Positions 16,320 through 25,593 of a stretch of 64,000 bases of DNA are shown here, in pieces. Under the pieces are notes generated by a model. That model was not told where the DNA came from and made no database searches. It saw only the letters and a list, made by a program, of their open reading frames with translations. This DNA is from RUG705 sp934101175 (lineage in GTDB: Bacteria > Bacillota_I > Bacilli_A > RF39 > UBA660), in NCBI GenBank assembly GCA_934101175.1, contig CAKOQC010000001.1, positions 310,001 to 374,000 on the forward strand, read 5' to 3'. A program made the translations under genes and the position numbers. How positions within the stretch are numbered: the stretch's first letter is position 1; the number at the start of each line of letters is the position of its first letter.

Positions 16320-16348
16320 TTGTACAATTCCTTTATTTATAGTATAAT
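16320..16348 (+). promoter_or_regulatory. Plus-strand promoter opposite the lectin-fold gene
   Basis: TTGTAC (16320-16325) and TATAAT (16343-16348) are separated by exactly 17 bases. No open reading frame of note follows on the plus strand; the next element is a hairpin with a T run at 16362-16400. Confidence 0.55.
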
Positions 16349-16354
16349 TTAACC

Positions 16355-16400
16355 ATAATAGAAAGCTATAAAGTAGAATGCTTTATAACTTTTTCTTTTA
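16355..16400 (+). ncRNA. Candidate tiny transcript (promoter plus terminator hairpin)
   Basis: From the promoter at 16320-16348, transcription would begin near 16355 and meet a 12-position stem with one mismatch (AAAGCTATAAAG with CTTTATAACTTT), loop TAGAATG, followed by CTTTTTCTTTT. That is a complete promoter-terminator cassette of about 45 bases. Alternatively, the hairpin may only shield the region from plus-strand readthrough. Confidence 0.35.
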
Positions 16401-16423
16401 TCAAAAAAATATATATTCATATT

Positions 16424-16470
16424 AAAAAGAACACCACTTTAAGTACTAACAAAAAGTAGATGTTCTTTTA
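16424..16470 (-). terminator. Terminator of the glycosyltransferase-GtrA operon
   Basis: AAAGAACA pairs with TGTTCTTT, with an inner ACTTT/AAAGT stem, and the minus strand continues with TTTTTAAT. It lies just after the stop of the GtrA gene. Confidence 0.65.
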
Positions 16471-16486
16471 TAATTATTAAATAAAA

Positions 16487-16870
16487 TTATTTTTTCTCTA
16501 TTATCAATTTTCTTGTTATAAAATTATAAACCATTACTATTGCTGTTGCAAATAATTTTACAATCATATAATAAATATTAAGTTTATTTATTCCTAAATA
16601 CATTATTAGTTGATTAATTCCTAGTCCTACAACACTAAGTAAAACAAAGATAACAAAATCTTTTAAAGTTTGCTTCTCTTTAGTACTAAATACCCACTTA
16701 GTACTTAAAATATAATTGAATATTACAGATACAGAAAATGAAATAACTGAAGAATACAATACTGGTATCTTTGCATATTCTGTTAAAACATATAATAAAG
16801 AATAATCTATTAAAAAAGCAATTCCCCCAACTACCCCAAACTTAAGTATTTGCTTAATTAATTTATTCAT
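16487..16870 (-). CDS. GtrA family membrane protein
   Basis: A 127-residue protein with four membrane helices. The family signature runs from the N-terminus: LIKQILKFGVVGGIAFLIDY, then FNYILSTKWVF between helices 2 and 3. GtrA-type proteins are thought to flip or position polyprenyl-linked sugars for surface glycan modification. It overlaps the stop of the DPM-like glycosyltransferase by one base (TAATG). This pairing is the usual gtrA-gtrB arrangement. Confidence 0.9.
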   Translation of the reverse strand: MNKLIKQILKFGVVGGIAFLIDYSLLYVLTEYAKIPVLYSSVISFSVSVIFNYILSTKWVFSTKEKQTLKDFVIFVLLSVVGLGINQLIMYLGINKLNIYYMIVKLFATAIVMVYNFITRKLIIEKK

Positions 16871-17796
16871 TACTTTTTCTCCAATCCAATTAAATATAAT
16901 TCATATAATTGTTTATGTTTTTTAGTTATTACCTGTAAGATAATTCCTGTAATCCATAAAAGAATACTAACAAGTAATACAAAACATCCTACTATTAAAG
17001 ATGGAAATCTAGGAACTAAACCAGTTTGATAATATTCTAAAAATACTGGTATCATAAATACTAAAGATATTAATATAAGTAATACTGATAATATATTAAA
17101 GAAGAAAGCTGGTTTATACTCTTTAAATAAAACAGCAATAGTCTTTAATACTTTAAATCCATCACTATAAGTATTTAACTTAGAAGCAGAACCCTTAGGT
17201 CTATCCCTATAAGTAACTGGTATTTCTACTAATTTAAAATTCTTATCAACTGCATGAATAGTCATTTCTGTCTCTATTTCAAATCCTTTTGATAAAACAG
17301 GAAATCCTTTTACAAAATCATAACTAAATGCTCTATAACCAGTCATAATATCTTTAATATTATTTTTAAATAATTTATTTATTAAAAAACGTACTATTTT
17401 ATTACCAAAATTATGAAATGGTCTTTTATTTTCTGTAAAATATGTAGAAGAAAGTCTATCTCCTATTACCATATCTGCTTTTTCTTCTAATATAAGATTA
17501 CACATTTCTCTAGCATTTTCTTTAGGATATGTATCATCTCCATCTATCATTAAATAACAATCAGCATCTATATCTTTAAACATTCTTCTAATAACATTAC
17601 CTTTTCCTTGTTTATATTCATATCTTACTATTGCTCCTGCCTTCTTAGCAATCTTATCTGTTCCATCAGTAGAGTTATTATCATATACATAAATATCTGC
17701 TTCAGGTAATACTTCTTTATAGTCTTCTACTACTTTCTTAATAGTAATTGCTTCATTATAACATGGTATTAATACAGCAATTTTCTTCTTTTCCAT
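16870..17796 (-). CDS. DPM/GtrB-like family 2 glycosyltransferase
   Basis: The 308-residue protein is a GT2 enzyme that would load a sugar onto undecaprenyl phosphate. The nucleotide-binding start AVLIPCYNEAITIKKVVEDY is intact. YVYDNNSTDGTDKIA follows, then the metal-binding LMIDGDDTYP near residue 83 (DxD-type). Two C-terminal membrane helices (about residues 225-285) anchor it. It is co-transcribed with GtrA, so together they probably make and flip a lipid-linked sugar for envelope decoration. Confidence 0.9.
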   Translation of the reverse strand: MEKKKIAVLIPCYNEAITIKKVVEDYKEVLPEADIYVYDNNSTDGTDKIAKKAGAIVRYEYKQGKGNVIRRMFKDIDADCYLMIDGDDTYPKENAREMCNLILEEKADMVIGDRLSSTYFTENKRPFHNFGNKIVRFLINKLFKNNIKDIMTGYRAFSYDFVKGFPVLSKGFEIETEMTIHAVDKNFKLVEIPVTYRDRPKGSASKLNTYSDGFKVLKTIAVLFKEYKPAFFFNILSVLLILISLVFMIPVFLEYYQTGLVPRFPSLIVGCFVLLVSILLWITGIILQVITKKHKQLYELYLIGLEKK

Positions 17797-17876
17797 AATT
17801 ATCTACACCTCTTAATTTAATTGTATCATTTTTCCTCCTTAAAATAAAGTTATTATGAGAAATATCTAATTTTATC

Positions 17877-17910
17877 AAGAAAAAACCACTCTTTGTATAT
17901 AAAAAGTGAT
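17877..17910 (-). terminator. Terminator of the phosphodiester glycosidase gene
   Basis: CACTTTTT pairs with AAAGAGTG around a short A/T loop directly after the stop codon, followed by TTTTTTCTT on the minus strand. Confidence 0.7.
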
Positions 17911-18935
17911 TATTTTTTTACAATAAATCCTGTTGCTATTGGTCTTGTTTGTTCTTGTTGATACCAATCTATTGGTCTATTAACTATTTTATTATTAATA
18001 ACTAATACTGATGAATTGCCTCCATCTAAGTTAGCAGCATTATAAGCTCCATATTTTAGCATTATATCGCTAACATCTTTCATTGAAGCTCCCATAGAAT
18101 CTACTCTTCTTCCATCTATTACTAAGAATAATACTATTCCATCTTGTCTTTGTCCTATAGCAGATCTAGGATGTATTCCGTATCCTCCATTACCTAATAT
18201 ATTAGAAGATTTTCCATTTACTATTAGAAATGGTCCAAATTCTAAGGCATCTCTTACTCCCTTATTAATTGCTTCAGTAGCACTAACATATCCTAAGAAT
18301 AGTTTATTATCATTAGTAAATCCTATAACTCCTTGACTACCACTACTTCCTTGTAATATCTTTCCATCTTTAATAATTATTCCTACTGCATTTCCTCCAT
18401 TACCATTACCATCAGGATCTATAAATCCTCCTCCATTAATAGCAACTACTGCATCATTTTCCATAGCCATATCTACTAAGTATTCTCCTTTAGTACCTAA
18501 ATACTTAGAAGTAACTACATGTATCCTAGAAGGATCATATATAACTGCCATATAAGCATCAAAATTATAACCTTCTACTTTAAAATATTTATAAATATCT
18601 CCTTTATTATGTTCTAATACTTGTTTATCATATTCATCTTTATATACAATATCACTACTCTTAGTATCATTTATTTCTATCAAATCTGTTTTAGTATCTT
18701 CATCAGGAGGTATAACTCTATTTTCTGCTAATACTTTATTAATAGTATCTTCACTATAAAACCATTTAGCTAAGTATTGATGATTTAATGTTGTCATTGC
18801 TGTTGTTATCCAAAAATCTCTAAATCCATGCCAAGGTCCATATAATAATGTAATTATCATCATACTAAAGCATATAAATATTATTCCTAATATTTTTAAT
18901 GTTTTATATCTATCTTTCTTCTTAATCCGCTTCAT
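17910..18935 (-). CDS. Phosphodiester glycosidase (NAGPA-like) family protein
   Basis: A 341-residue protein with an N-terminal membrane anchor (residues 13-32) and an outer domain of the NAGPA/DUF2233 type. Key family pieces are visible: AINGGGFIDPDGNGNGGNAVG, GPFLIVNGKSS, HPRSAIGQRQDG, and the C-terminal YGAYNAANLDGGNSSVLV. Bacterial members act on sugar phosphodiesters of the cell surface or of exopolymers. Its start overlaps the end of the small membrane protein gene upstream (18922) by 14 bases, so the two are probably co-translated. Confidence 0.9.
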   Translation of the reverse strand: MKRIKKKDRYKTLKILGIIFICFSMMIITLLYGPWHGFRDFWITTAMTTLNHQYLAKWFYSEDTINKVLAENRVIPPDEDTKTDLIEINDTKSSDIVYKDEYDKQVLEHNKGDIYKYFKVEGYNFDAYMAVIYDPSRIHVVTSKYLGTKGEYLVDMAMENDAVVAINGGGFIDPDGNGNGGNAVGIIIKDGKILQGSSGSQGVIGFTNDNKLFLGYVSATEAINKGVRDALEFGPFLIVNGKSSNILGNGGYGIHPRSAIGQRQDGIVLFLVIDGRRVDSMGASMKDVSDIMLKYGAYNAANLDGGNSSVLVINNKIVNRPIDWYQQEQTRPIATGFIVKK

Positions 18936-19476
18936 TTAAATCTATTCCTTCATATTTTCCATCTTTATTATAATCTATATATTCTTTATATTCTATATTA
19001 TATATATCTATATTTTTATTCATATAATCATTATAACCAGTAATTTTCTTATTATAATCTTTTATATCATATATATATAAGTTAATTAATTTTTCATATA
19101 ATGTTTTATAACTATTACATATTTTATTTATATTTATATCATCATAAATAATATTACATCTTCTATCTATATTATCTATATTTTTAGTAATATTATTCAT
19201 AGTATCTGTATATTTATTTAATATTTCTATATAATCATTATGTTTATCTGTATAAGTTTCATAAAAGAAATCACTTGCTAATTCTATATATTCTTCTCTT
19301 ATTTTATTATAGTTATCTACTTCTTTAGATAATTCATTATAATTATTCTTTATTGTTATTTTATTTTCTTCTTTTAATGTATTATCTTTTCTTATTTTAA
19401 TATTTATTACTATTGCTCCTGATATTATTATTAATGATATAATTATTCCTATTATTATTCTCTTTTTTTTATTCAT
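18922..19476 (-). CDS. Membrane-anchored Asn/Tyr-rich protein, unknown
   Basis: A 184-residue protein with one N-terminal membrane helix (residues 7-26) and a highly charged, helical, coiled-coil-like outer part rich in Asn, Tyr and Ile. The low-complexity composition follows the extreme A+T content. It overlaps the glycosidase gene downstream by 14 bases. I do not recognise a family. Confidence 0.55.
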   Translation of the reverse strand: MNKKKRIIIGIIISLIIISGAIVINIKIRKDNTLKEENKITIKNNYNELSKEVDNYNKIREEYIELASDFFYETYTDKHNDYIEILNKYTDTMNNITKNIDNIDRRCNIIYDDININKICNSYKTLYEKLINLYIYDIKDYNKKITGYNDYMNKNIDIYNIEYKEYIDYNKDGKYEGIDLNEAD

Positions 19477-19547
19477 ACTACACTTCCTTTATTCTAGGAA
19501 TAATTATATCATAGTTACTTCTTCTTGTAAATTGTAATTATGTTAGT

Positions 19548-19592
19548 TTTTTAAAGAAAAAGAATACTCTTCTTTTAAGGAATTGTATTCTT
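19548..19592 (-). terminator. Terminator of the recD2 / small-protein unit
   Basis: AAGAATAC pairs with GTATTCTT, with further pairing inside (TTCCTT with AGAAG), followed on the minus strand by TTTTCTTT. The stop codon of the small gene at 19591 overlaps the first base pairs. Confidence 0.7.
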
Positions 19593-19743
19593 ACATCATA
19601 TCTTCTAAATCTTCTATCATTTTAGTTTTAGCTCTATTCATACTACGTATCATTTTTCTAAAGTTACCACTTTTAATTTCTTGATATAATAGTGTTCCTC
19701 CTATACCAAGTCCTATTAAACATAAACTATTTTTCATTTTCAT
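19591..19743 (-). CDS. Small 50-residue protein
   Basis: A short open frame with a good ribosome site (GGAGGATGAAAAT before ATG). It begins MKMKNSLCLIGLGIGGTLLY, a possible single membrane helix, and continues with a basic, Met-rich tail (NFRKMIRSMNRAK). It lies 34 bases after the stop of recD2 and directly before a terminator, which supports a real translated gene. It looks like the YtxH-type small membrane proteins of Firmicutes but is too short to be sure. Confidence 0.6.
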   Translation of the reverse strand: MKMKNSLCLIGLGIGGTLLYQEIKSGNFRKMIRSMNRAKTKMIEDLEDMM

Positions 19744-19777
19744 ATTTTCATCCTCCAAAATTATTATTATCTATTTA

Positions 19778-21964
19778 TTAATTATTATACTTATTTTGGA
19801 GTAATTCTTTTAAAGTAGTTTTTCTATTTTCTACATAATCATTTTTTATTCCATTAATAAAAGCACTAGGTTCTCCTACTAGGATTAGTTTTTCTTTAGC
19901 TCTAGTTATTGCTGTATATATTAGTTTATTATATAGCATTCTATTAAATGATTTAGCAAAAGGCATTATTACCATTTTAAATTCTCCACCTTGTGATTTA
20001 TGTACACTAATAGCATATCCATGGGTAATATTAATAAAGTCTTTTGGTGTATAAGTAACTCTATTTCCATCAAAATTAATAATTATCTCATTCTTCTTAG
20101 ATTTAGCTCTATTCGCAGACACAATACTCTCTATATAACCCAAATCTCCATTAGATACTGCATTATCTCCATCATTAACTAACTGTAATACCTTATCTCC
20201 TTCTCTCCATACTATTTCTCCTGATACTATTTCATTCTTTAAAGGACTCTCTGGATTCATAATTTTTTGTAATACTTTATTTAAACTATCTATTCCATTT
20301 TGTGTTTTATACATTGGAGCTAATACTTGAATATCTTTTACATCATATCCTTTATCTATTGCCTTTTTAACTATATCACTAATCATTGGTAATATACTAT
20401 CACTAGAACACTCTATAAAGTTATAATCATCATACTTAGCTAAAAAATTCTCATTAAGATCTTTATTCTTTACTTCATAAGCTAAAGAAGTAATATAACT
20501 ATCTTCAGTCTGTCTATATAATTGTTTTAATTTTACTACATCTAAACAATCGGAATCTATTAAATCTTTTAATACCTGTCCTTGACTAACACTAGGTAAC
20601 TGATAATAATCTCCTACTAAGATAATCTTTGCCTTATCGGTTATTCCTTTTAATAAACTAGCCATAAGTACTGTATCTATCATACTAGCTTCATCTACTA
20701 TTACATAAGATTCTTTATTAGGACAATATTCATTAACCTGAAATTCATTCTTCTCTTTATCCCATCCTAAGTATTTATGTATTGTATAAGCTGGAAGTCC
20801 TGTTGTATCCATAAGTTTTCTAGCAGCTCTACCTGTTGGAGCTAATAAAGCTAACTTATCTTGTTTAAGTCCATTAATCTCTATTAGTAACTTAACTATA
20901 CATTTAATTATTGTTGTCTTTCCTGTCCCAGGTCCTCCCGTTATAATAGTTAAATTATTATTAATAGCTTTCGAAATAGCATTCTTCTGAGATTCATCAT
21001 AAGTTATCCCATTAACTAACTCTAATTGTTGTATTTTTAAATCTAACTTAGGTAATTTTCTTCTTTCTATATTATTTAATTGATATATTCTTCTAGCTAT
21101 ATAATTTTCATCTTCATATAATTCCCAAAGATAATATTTATCTTGTACTATTACTATTTGATTTAATTTAGATAATTTAAGTAATATATAATTAAATAAT
21201 TCATGTGATATATTATCTGTATTTTTAAGCATATAATTATACATCTCATCAAAGTATAAGTATGTATCTCCCTGATTAAAAGTAATCATATTCATCATAT
21301 CTACTGTCAAAGCCATTAATCTTCTCTCATCATTAAGTTCATATCCATTATTTCTAGCTATCTTATCTATCTCATTAAATGAAATATCTATATCATCCAT
21401 AATATCATAGATATTATTATTAATAATATCCAAGGTCTTATTATTATGTTTCTTCATTATAGTAATAGCATTCTTTGTACTAAATCCTAGTTTACTTAAT
21501 TCAAGTACTATATGTGATGTCATTTGATATTCATTTAATACTTCTACTATTTTATTTATTTTCTCTTTACTAAGTCTAGGTATTTCTAATAATCTATCTG
21601 GATCATTAACTATTATATTTATTGTATCCGTTCCTAATTTATTAACTATCTTTTCTGCTGTTTTTTCTCCTATTGGAAATAAGTCTGATGATAGAAAGTC
21701 CACTATTTCTTCTTCTTTTGATGGCATTACTAATTCATAACTACTAACTTGAAATTGATTTCCATATTTATTATGACTAACAAATTCTCCTTGCATAAGG
21801 TATGTCATTTTATATTTAAGTTCATCAAATATTCCTGTAAATGTTATAACTTTATTAATATATTCTGTCTGATCACTATCTTTTACTCTAAATAATCCTA
21901 CTAAGTATCCATTACTAGTATTACTAAATATATCTTGAACATAAATTCCCTTTATATATGCCAT
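19778..21964 (-). CDS. recD2: RecD2-type ATP-dependent DNA helicase
   Basis: The 728-residue protein is a superfamily 1B 5'-3' helicase of the RecD2 class, acting in DNA repair without RecBC. The N-terminal third carries the OB-like start and the helix-hairpin-helix region (SSDLFPIGEKTAEKIVNKLG, RLSKEKINKIV). The Walker A motif ITGGPGTGKTTIIK lies near residue 345. Walker B-like VIVDEASMID, VGDYYQLPSVSQGQ and LYRQ follow. Near the C-terminus are GYAISVHKSQGGEF and YTAITRAK (motifs V and VI). Length is normal for the family. Confidence 0.95.
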   Translation of the reverse strand: MAYIKGIYVQDIFSNTSNGYLVGLFRVKDSDQTEYINKVITFTGIFDELKYKMTYLMQGEFVSHNKYGNQFQVSSYELVMPSKEEEIVDFLSSDLFPIGEKTAEKIVNKLGTDTINIIVNDPDRLLEIPRLSKEKINKIVEVLNEYQMTSHIVLELSKLGFSTKNAITIMKKHNNKTLDIINNNIYDIMDDIDISFNEIDKIARNNGYELNDERRLMALTVDMMNMITFNQGDTYLYFDEMYNYMLKNTDNISHELFNYILLKLSKLNQIVIVQDKYYLWELYEDENYIARRIYQLNNIERRKLPKLDLKIQQLELVNGITYDESQKNAISKAINNNLTIITGGPGTGKTTIIKCIVKLLIEINGLKQDKLALLAPTGRAARKLMDTTGLPAYTIHKYLGWDKEKNEFQVNEYCPNKESYVIVDEASMIDTVLMASLLKGITDKAKIILVGDYYQLPSVSQGQVLKDLIDSDCLDVVKLKQLYRQTEDSYITSLAYEVKNKDLNENFLAKYDDYNFIECSSDSILPMISDIVKKAIDKGYDVKDIQVLAPMYKTQNGIDSLNKVLQKIMNPESPLKNEIVSGEIVWREGDKVLQLVNDGDNAVSNGDLGYIESIVSANRAKSKKNEIIINFDGNRVTYTPKDFINITHGYAISVHKSQGGEFKMVIMPFAKSFNRMLYNKLIYTAITRAKEKLILVGEPSAFINGIKNDYVENRKTTLKELLQNKYNN

Positions 21965-22017
21965 AAATACACCTCACTACATATATCTATTTTATCATAT
22001 TTTTTTCTATATCATAT

Positions 22018-22054
22018 AAAGAAGTTCTTATTTCTTCTCAATAAGAACTTCTTT
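22018..22054 (-). terminator. Hairpin at the end of the YihY gene
   Basis: A perfect 15-base stem (AAAGAAGTTCTTATT and complement) with a 7-base loop spans the last codons and the stop at 22028. The T run after it is weak, so it may work as a processing or stability element as well as a terminator. Confidence 0.6.
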
Positions 22055-22951
22055 CTCGGTCTTCTTCCCTTTTTTAATAGGCTTTTCTTCTTCTATTATC
22101 TTTTCTTTATCTTCACTTATAGTTACTTCTTCTTTATTTACCTGATCTTCTTTTCTAGATACATTTATTGCCATTCCTAAGACAAATATATATGATAAGA
22201 AGAATACCCATACCATCATTATTATTAATGATGATAAACTTCCATATAAGATATCATATCTAGCAAAGTTATTTAAATAGAAACTAAATACAAATGTTGC
22301 TAATGCCCATACTATTGTTGTAAATGCTGCTCCATATGTTGTTTCTTCACTCTTAATATTTTTAGAAGGTGCCATAGTATATACTAATTTAATATTAAAG
22401 TATACTATTAACATTGTAAGTGGCCATTTAATAACATCAAATATTATTGTAAACTCATCTATAAAACCTTCAAATATTTTAGCTTTACTCATTAAAGATA
22501 AGATATTAGCACCAAATATTGGTACAACTATTAAGAATACAAATAAGATTATAATTATTATAAGTAAGATAATTGAACTAATTCTTTTCTTAATCCAATC
22601 ACTATTCTCTACTTTATATAGTGCATCTGAAGTATTAATTATTGCATACGTACCATTAGAAGCTAAGATAAAAGCCATGATATTGAATACTCCAACGCTT
22701 CTATCAAAGCCTTTACCTGAAATAACTTCAATAATAATATCACTTGCTTGTTTAGGCATGATATTATTAACTAAATTAGCTACCATATCAATAGATATTC
22801 CAAAAGATGACGCTAATAATACTATTACTGTAAGTAAAGGTATTATTGCTAAGATAAGGTAAAAAGCAATATTAGCTGGTAATATTGCTAATTCCGGTTT
22901 CTTTAAAATATTTAATAATTTCTTTAAATACCCCTTAATTTTTTCTTTCAT
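22028..22951 (-). CDS. YihY/BrkB family membrane protein
   Basis: A ~307-residue protein with six membrane helices in the YihY/UPF0761 pattern. It opens with LAILPANIAFYLILAIIPLLTVIVLLAS. SNGTYAIINTSDALYKVENSDWIKKR follows, then the C-terminal ARYDILYGSLSSLIIMMVWV. Once called RNase BN, the family is now treated as membrane proteins of unclear function. The charged tail (about 40 residues of Glu and Lys) is cytoplasmic. The ATG at 22951 fits the GAGG site better than the upstream ATG at 22963, which overlaps the previous stop. Confidence 0.85.
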   Translation of the reverse strand: MKEKIKGYLKKLLNILKKPELAILPANIAFYLILAIIPLLTVIVLLASSFGISIDMVANLVNNIMPKQASDIIIEVISGKGFDRSVGVFNIMAFILASNGTYAIINTSDALYKVENSDWIKKRISSIILLIIIIILFVFLIVVPIFGANILSLMSKAKIFEGFIDEFTIIFDVIKWPLTMLIVYFNIKLVYTMAPSKNIKSEETTYGAAFTTIVWALATFVFSFYLNNFARYDILYGSLSSLIIMMVWVFFLSYIFVLGMAINVSRKEDQVNKEEVTISEDKEKIIEEEKPIKKGKKTEKEVLIEKK

Positions 22952-22962
22952 CTTCATCCTCA

Positions 22963-25002
22963 TTATAATTTCTCTTTAGCAGCTCTCATTGACAAGGTTG
23001 CTTCATTAATAGCATCATCTATTGTTTTTATATCATCAGTTATCATACTATAACCAAGACTAGCTCCAAATTCATGAGGTAATTCTTTCATCTCTTTACT
23101 TATCTTTCTCATATATTCTTGAACTTTTTTCTCTTCATATCCTACCATATATATCAAAAATTCATTACCATCAGTTCTAATTATATCAGTATTCTCTTCT
23201 TGATTAACTATTAGTATACTAGCAGCTTTCTTTATAACCTCGTCCCCTTCAGCATGTCCATAATTATCATTAATATATTTAATATTATTAAGATCTATTA
23301 TAACTATTGCCTGAGGATAAATAACATTATCCTCCCAGGTCTTAATATTATAATTCAAGTAATTTCTATTCTTTAAAGAAGTCATAACATCAATAAACTT
23401 TAATTTATCATCTTTCTTAATATCATTCTTCTTACCTTTATTAAGTACAAAATAAATACTTCCTAGAATTACTCCCATTATAACTACTATAATTACTATA
23501 TATTTAATCATTGTTCCTAAATCTACTTTAGAACTTAATATATAATCAGTATTATATTTATATTTTATATTCTTATAATTAATACTTTCTATATAAAAAC
23601 TATATAATTTATAGAATGTATTATTCTTATTAACATCTCTTATTGCAAAAGTATAATCTGTATTAAGAGTATCTTGATATACTACTTTATAATCTTTAAA
23701 TTTCTTTCCCTTATAGTATTCATAAGTATCTAAATTAAGTATTACTATACTATCATTACCTATACTTCTAAGTAAATCATCTGTATTACTATATCCTTTA
23801 GGACTAACTCCATTTTGTGATAAATAATCATATAGATAAGTATTACTAACTGTTAATACTTCATTCCCTTTTAAACTTCTAATAGAATCTACTACTAAAT
23901 CATTCTTACTAAGTATTACATAATCTTCTTTAAATGGACTAACAGTATTTACTGTATCTATATTTACTCCATTAGTATTAAAATTAGCAAATAATAAATC
24001 TACTTCTCCTCTTGAGAATGCCTGTTTAAGTTCTGTAATATTAGCATATTCTACTACTTTAAAATCAACATCTGCTATATCTTCAAATCCACTTAAATAA
24101 TTTGATATTGTTCCAACAAACTCTTTATTAATAGTATTCTCATAAGGCATATTAGTAACATATCCATATACATAATTAGAAGCATTATAATTCATTCTCT
24201 CAGCTTCACTTATACCAGTAAACTTAAAGAAAGTATCCATAACTGACTTCTTATAATCTTCTTCATAATAATCTTTCTGATATATCATCATAAATTTATT
24301 CATAATACTCTTCAAGGTCTTATCCCCATTAATAGTAAGAACATATTTCTTATATAAATCATTAATATGATATACTACATGCATATCATTCTTTAATATA
24401 TCATCTAAATATAGATTATAAGGTATTACCATATAAGATATACTCTCATTAGTCATTCCCTCTAATAATTCATCTATATCTTTACAAGTAGTAAATTTAA
24501 TACCATTTCCATCATTCAAATAATATCTAATATTAGTAATATCCCCATCAAGTATTCCTACATTCTTATCTATAAGATCATTAATTCCATTTAAAGAATC
24601 CTCTTTAGAAGATACTACTACATAATAATCTTTATACATTTCTATATCTTTATCAGATAATTCATCATTATAATTAAGTATTCTAAATGTAACATCTTTA
24701 TTATTTACACTTCCTGTAGATAAATAAGATACTTTATTAAATTCTATTCCATATGCATTAGTAAACTCTTCTAGATACGAAAATATTATTCCATTACCAT
24801 CTTGTCCATATACTGGTATATCATTATATACTGAAACATCTATTACATTACTTTTATGATTATTAAGCCAATTTTTCTCTAATATAGAAAAACTAGATGA
24901 ATCTTTTGTATAATTAAGAATAAATATAATAAGTGATACTATTAATATTAGTCCTATTATTGATAAGATTATTATTTTATTTGTTTTATTATTCTTCTTC
25001 AT
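22963..25002 (-). CDS. Two solute-binding domains fused to a degenerate GGDEF domain
   Basis: A 679-residue sensor-like protein: N-terminal membrane anchor (residues 10-30), two tandem bacterial solute-binding (SBP type 3) domains outside (about 45-265 and 280-495), a second membrane helix (about 510-530), then a GGDEF domain. The signal motif reads RTDGNEFLIY instead of RxGGDEF, so the first Gly-Gly is Asp-Gly and the Asp is Asn. Substrate-pocket residues such as NIKYINDNYGHAEGDEVIKKAA are kept. It is more likely a GTP/c-di-GMP-binding or inactive output domain than a normal cyclase, although DGNEF variants are common in Clostridia. It lies between genes for an unknown membrane protein and YihY. 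Confidence 0.85.
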   Translation of the reverse strand: MKKNNKTNKIIILSIIGLILIVSLIIFILNYTKDSSSFSILEKNWLNNHKSNVIDVSVYNDIPVYGQDGNGIIFSYLEEFTNAYGIEFNKVSYLSTGSVNNKDVTFRILNYNDELSDKDIEMYKDYYVVVSSKEDSLNGINDLIDKNVGILDGDITNIRYYLNDGNGIKFTTCKDIDELLEGMTNESISYMVIPYNLYLDDILKNDMHVVYHINDLYKKYVLTINGDKTLKSIMNKFMMIYQKDYYEEDYKKSVMDTFFKFTGISEAERMNYNASNYVYGYVTNMPYENTINKEFVGTISNYLSGFEDIADVDFKVVEYANITELKQAFSRGEVDLLFANFNTNGVNIDTVNTVSPFKEDYVILSKNDLVVDSIRSLKGNEVLTVSNTYLYDYLSQNGVSPKGYSNTDDLLRSIGNDSIVILNLDTYEYYKGKKFKDYKVVYQDTLNTDYTFAIRDVNKNNTFYKLYSFYIESINYKNIKYKYNTDYILSSKVDLGTMIKYIVIIVVIMGVILGSIYFVLNKGKKNDIKKDDKLKFIDVMTSLKNRNYLNYNIKTWEDNVIYPQAIVIIDLNNIKYINDNYGHAEGDEVIKKAASILIVNQEENTDIIRTDGNEFLIYMVGYEEKKVQEYMRKISKEMKELPHEFGASLGYSMITDDIKTIDDAINEATLSMRAAKEKL

Positions 25003-25011
25003 AATTAACTC

Positions 25012-25473
25012 CTAATTCTTAGTCCAACCAATATAATCATTATTTGGATGTTTTGTTCCTGCTATTACAAATGCTCTATCTTCTCCATCGTCTCCTACTA
25101 TAGGCTTCTGTGTAAGAAAATATTCAAAATCATAACATTTAACTACATCTTCACTATAATAGCTATATGTATTATTAGCTATTTCTTTAGCTTTATCTTT
25201 ACTAACGTTTTCTTCATATGTTATTGTTATATATATAATTTTTCCTTGAGTTCTAACACTAACATCATTTACTTCATCTTTACTTTTTAATTCTTCTATT
25301 AGTTTATCTGTATCAGACTTATCTATTTTAGCTATATTATTAAGTCTATCTCCATACTCTGAATTTCCTGATGAGAATAACATTCTTGCAAATATTGCTA
25401 TCATCACTATAAGTAATACTAGTGCAAGTCCTCCAACTATTGCTAACCCCTTATGTCTTTTTATTAATTCCAT
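25012..25473 (-). CDS. Single-pass membrane protein of unknown function
   Basis: A 153-residue protein with a membrane helix at residues 10-32 (LAIVGGLALVLLIVMIAIFA) and a ~115-residue outer alpha/beta domain (strand-rich part VNDVSVRTQGKIIYITITYE). It lies just upstream (9 bases) of the PBP-GGDEF gene and is probably co-transcribed with it. I do not recognise a family. Confidence 0.55.
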   Translation of the reverse strand: MELIKRHKGLAIVGGLALVLLIVMIAIFARMLFSSGNSEYGDRLNNIAKIDKSDTDKLIEELKSKDEVNDVSVRTQGKIIYITITYEENVSKDKAKEIANNTYSYYSEDVVKCYDFEYFLTQKPIVGDDGEDRAFVIAGTKHPNNDYIGWTKN

Positions 25474-25553
25474 TTTATACCTCCATTATGTTTTAATTAT
25501 ACAATAATTTTTCTTATTTGTAAATTACTATTATAGTATATTATTTTAAATGT

Positions 25554-25587
25554 AAGAAAAACACAGATAAGTTTATCTTACCTGTGT
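25554..25587 (-). terminator. Terminator of the RNase J-like gene
   Basis: ACACAG-GTAAG pairs with CTTAT-CTGTGT (11 pairs, one G:T), loop ATAAA, followed by TTTTTC on the minus strand. Confidence 0.8.
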
Positions 25588-25593
25588 AAGTTT

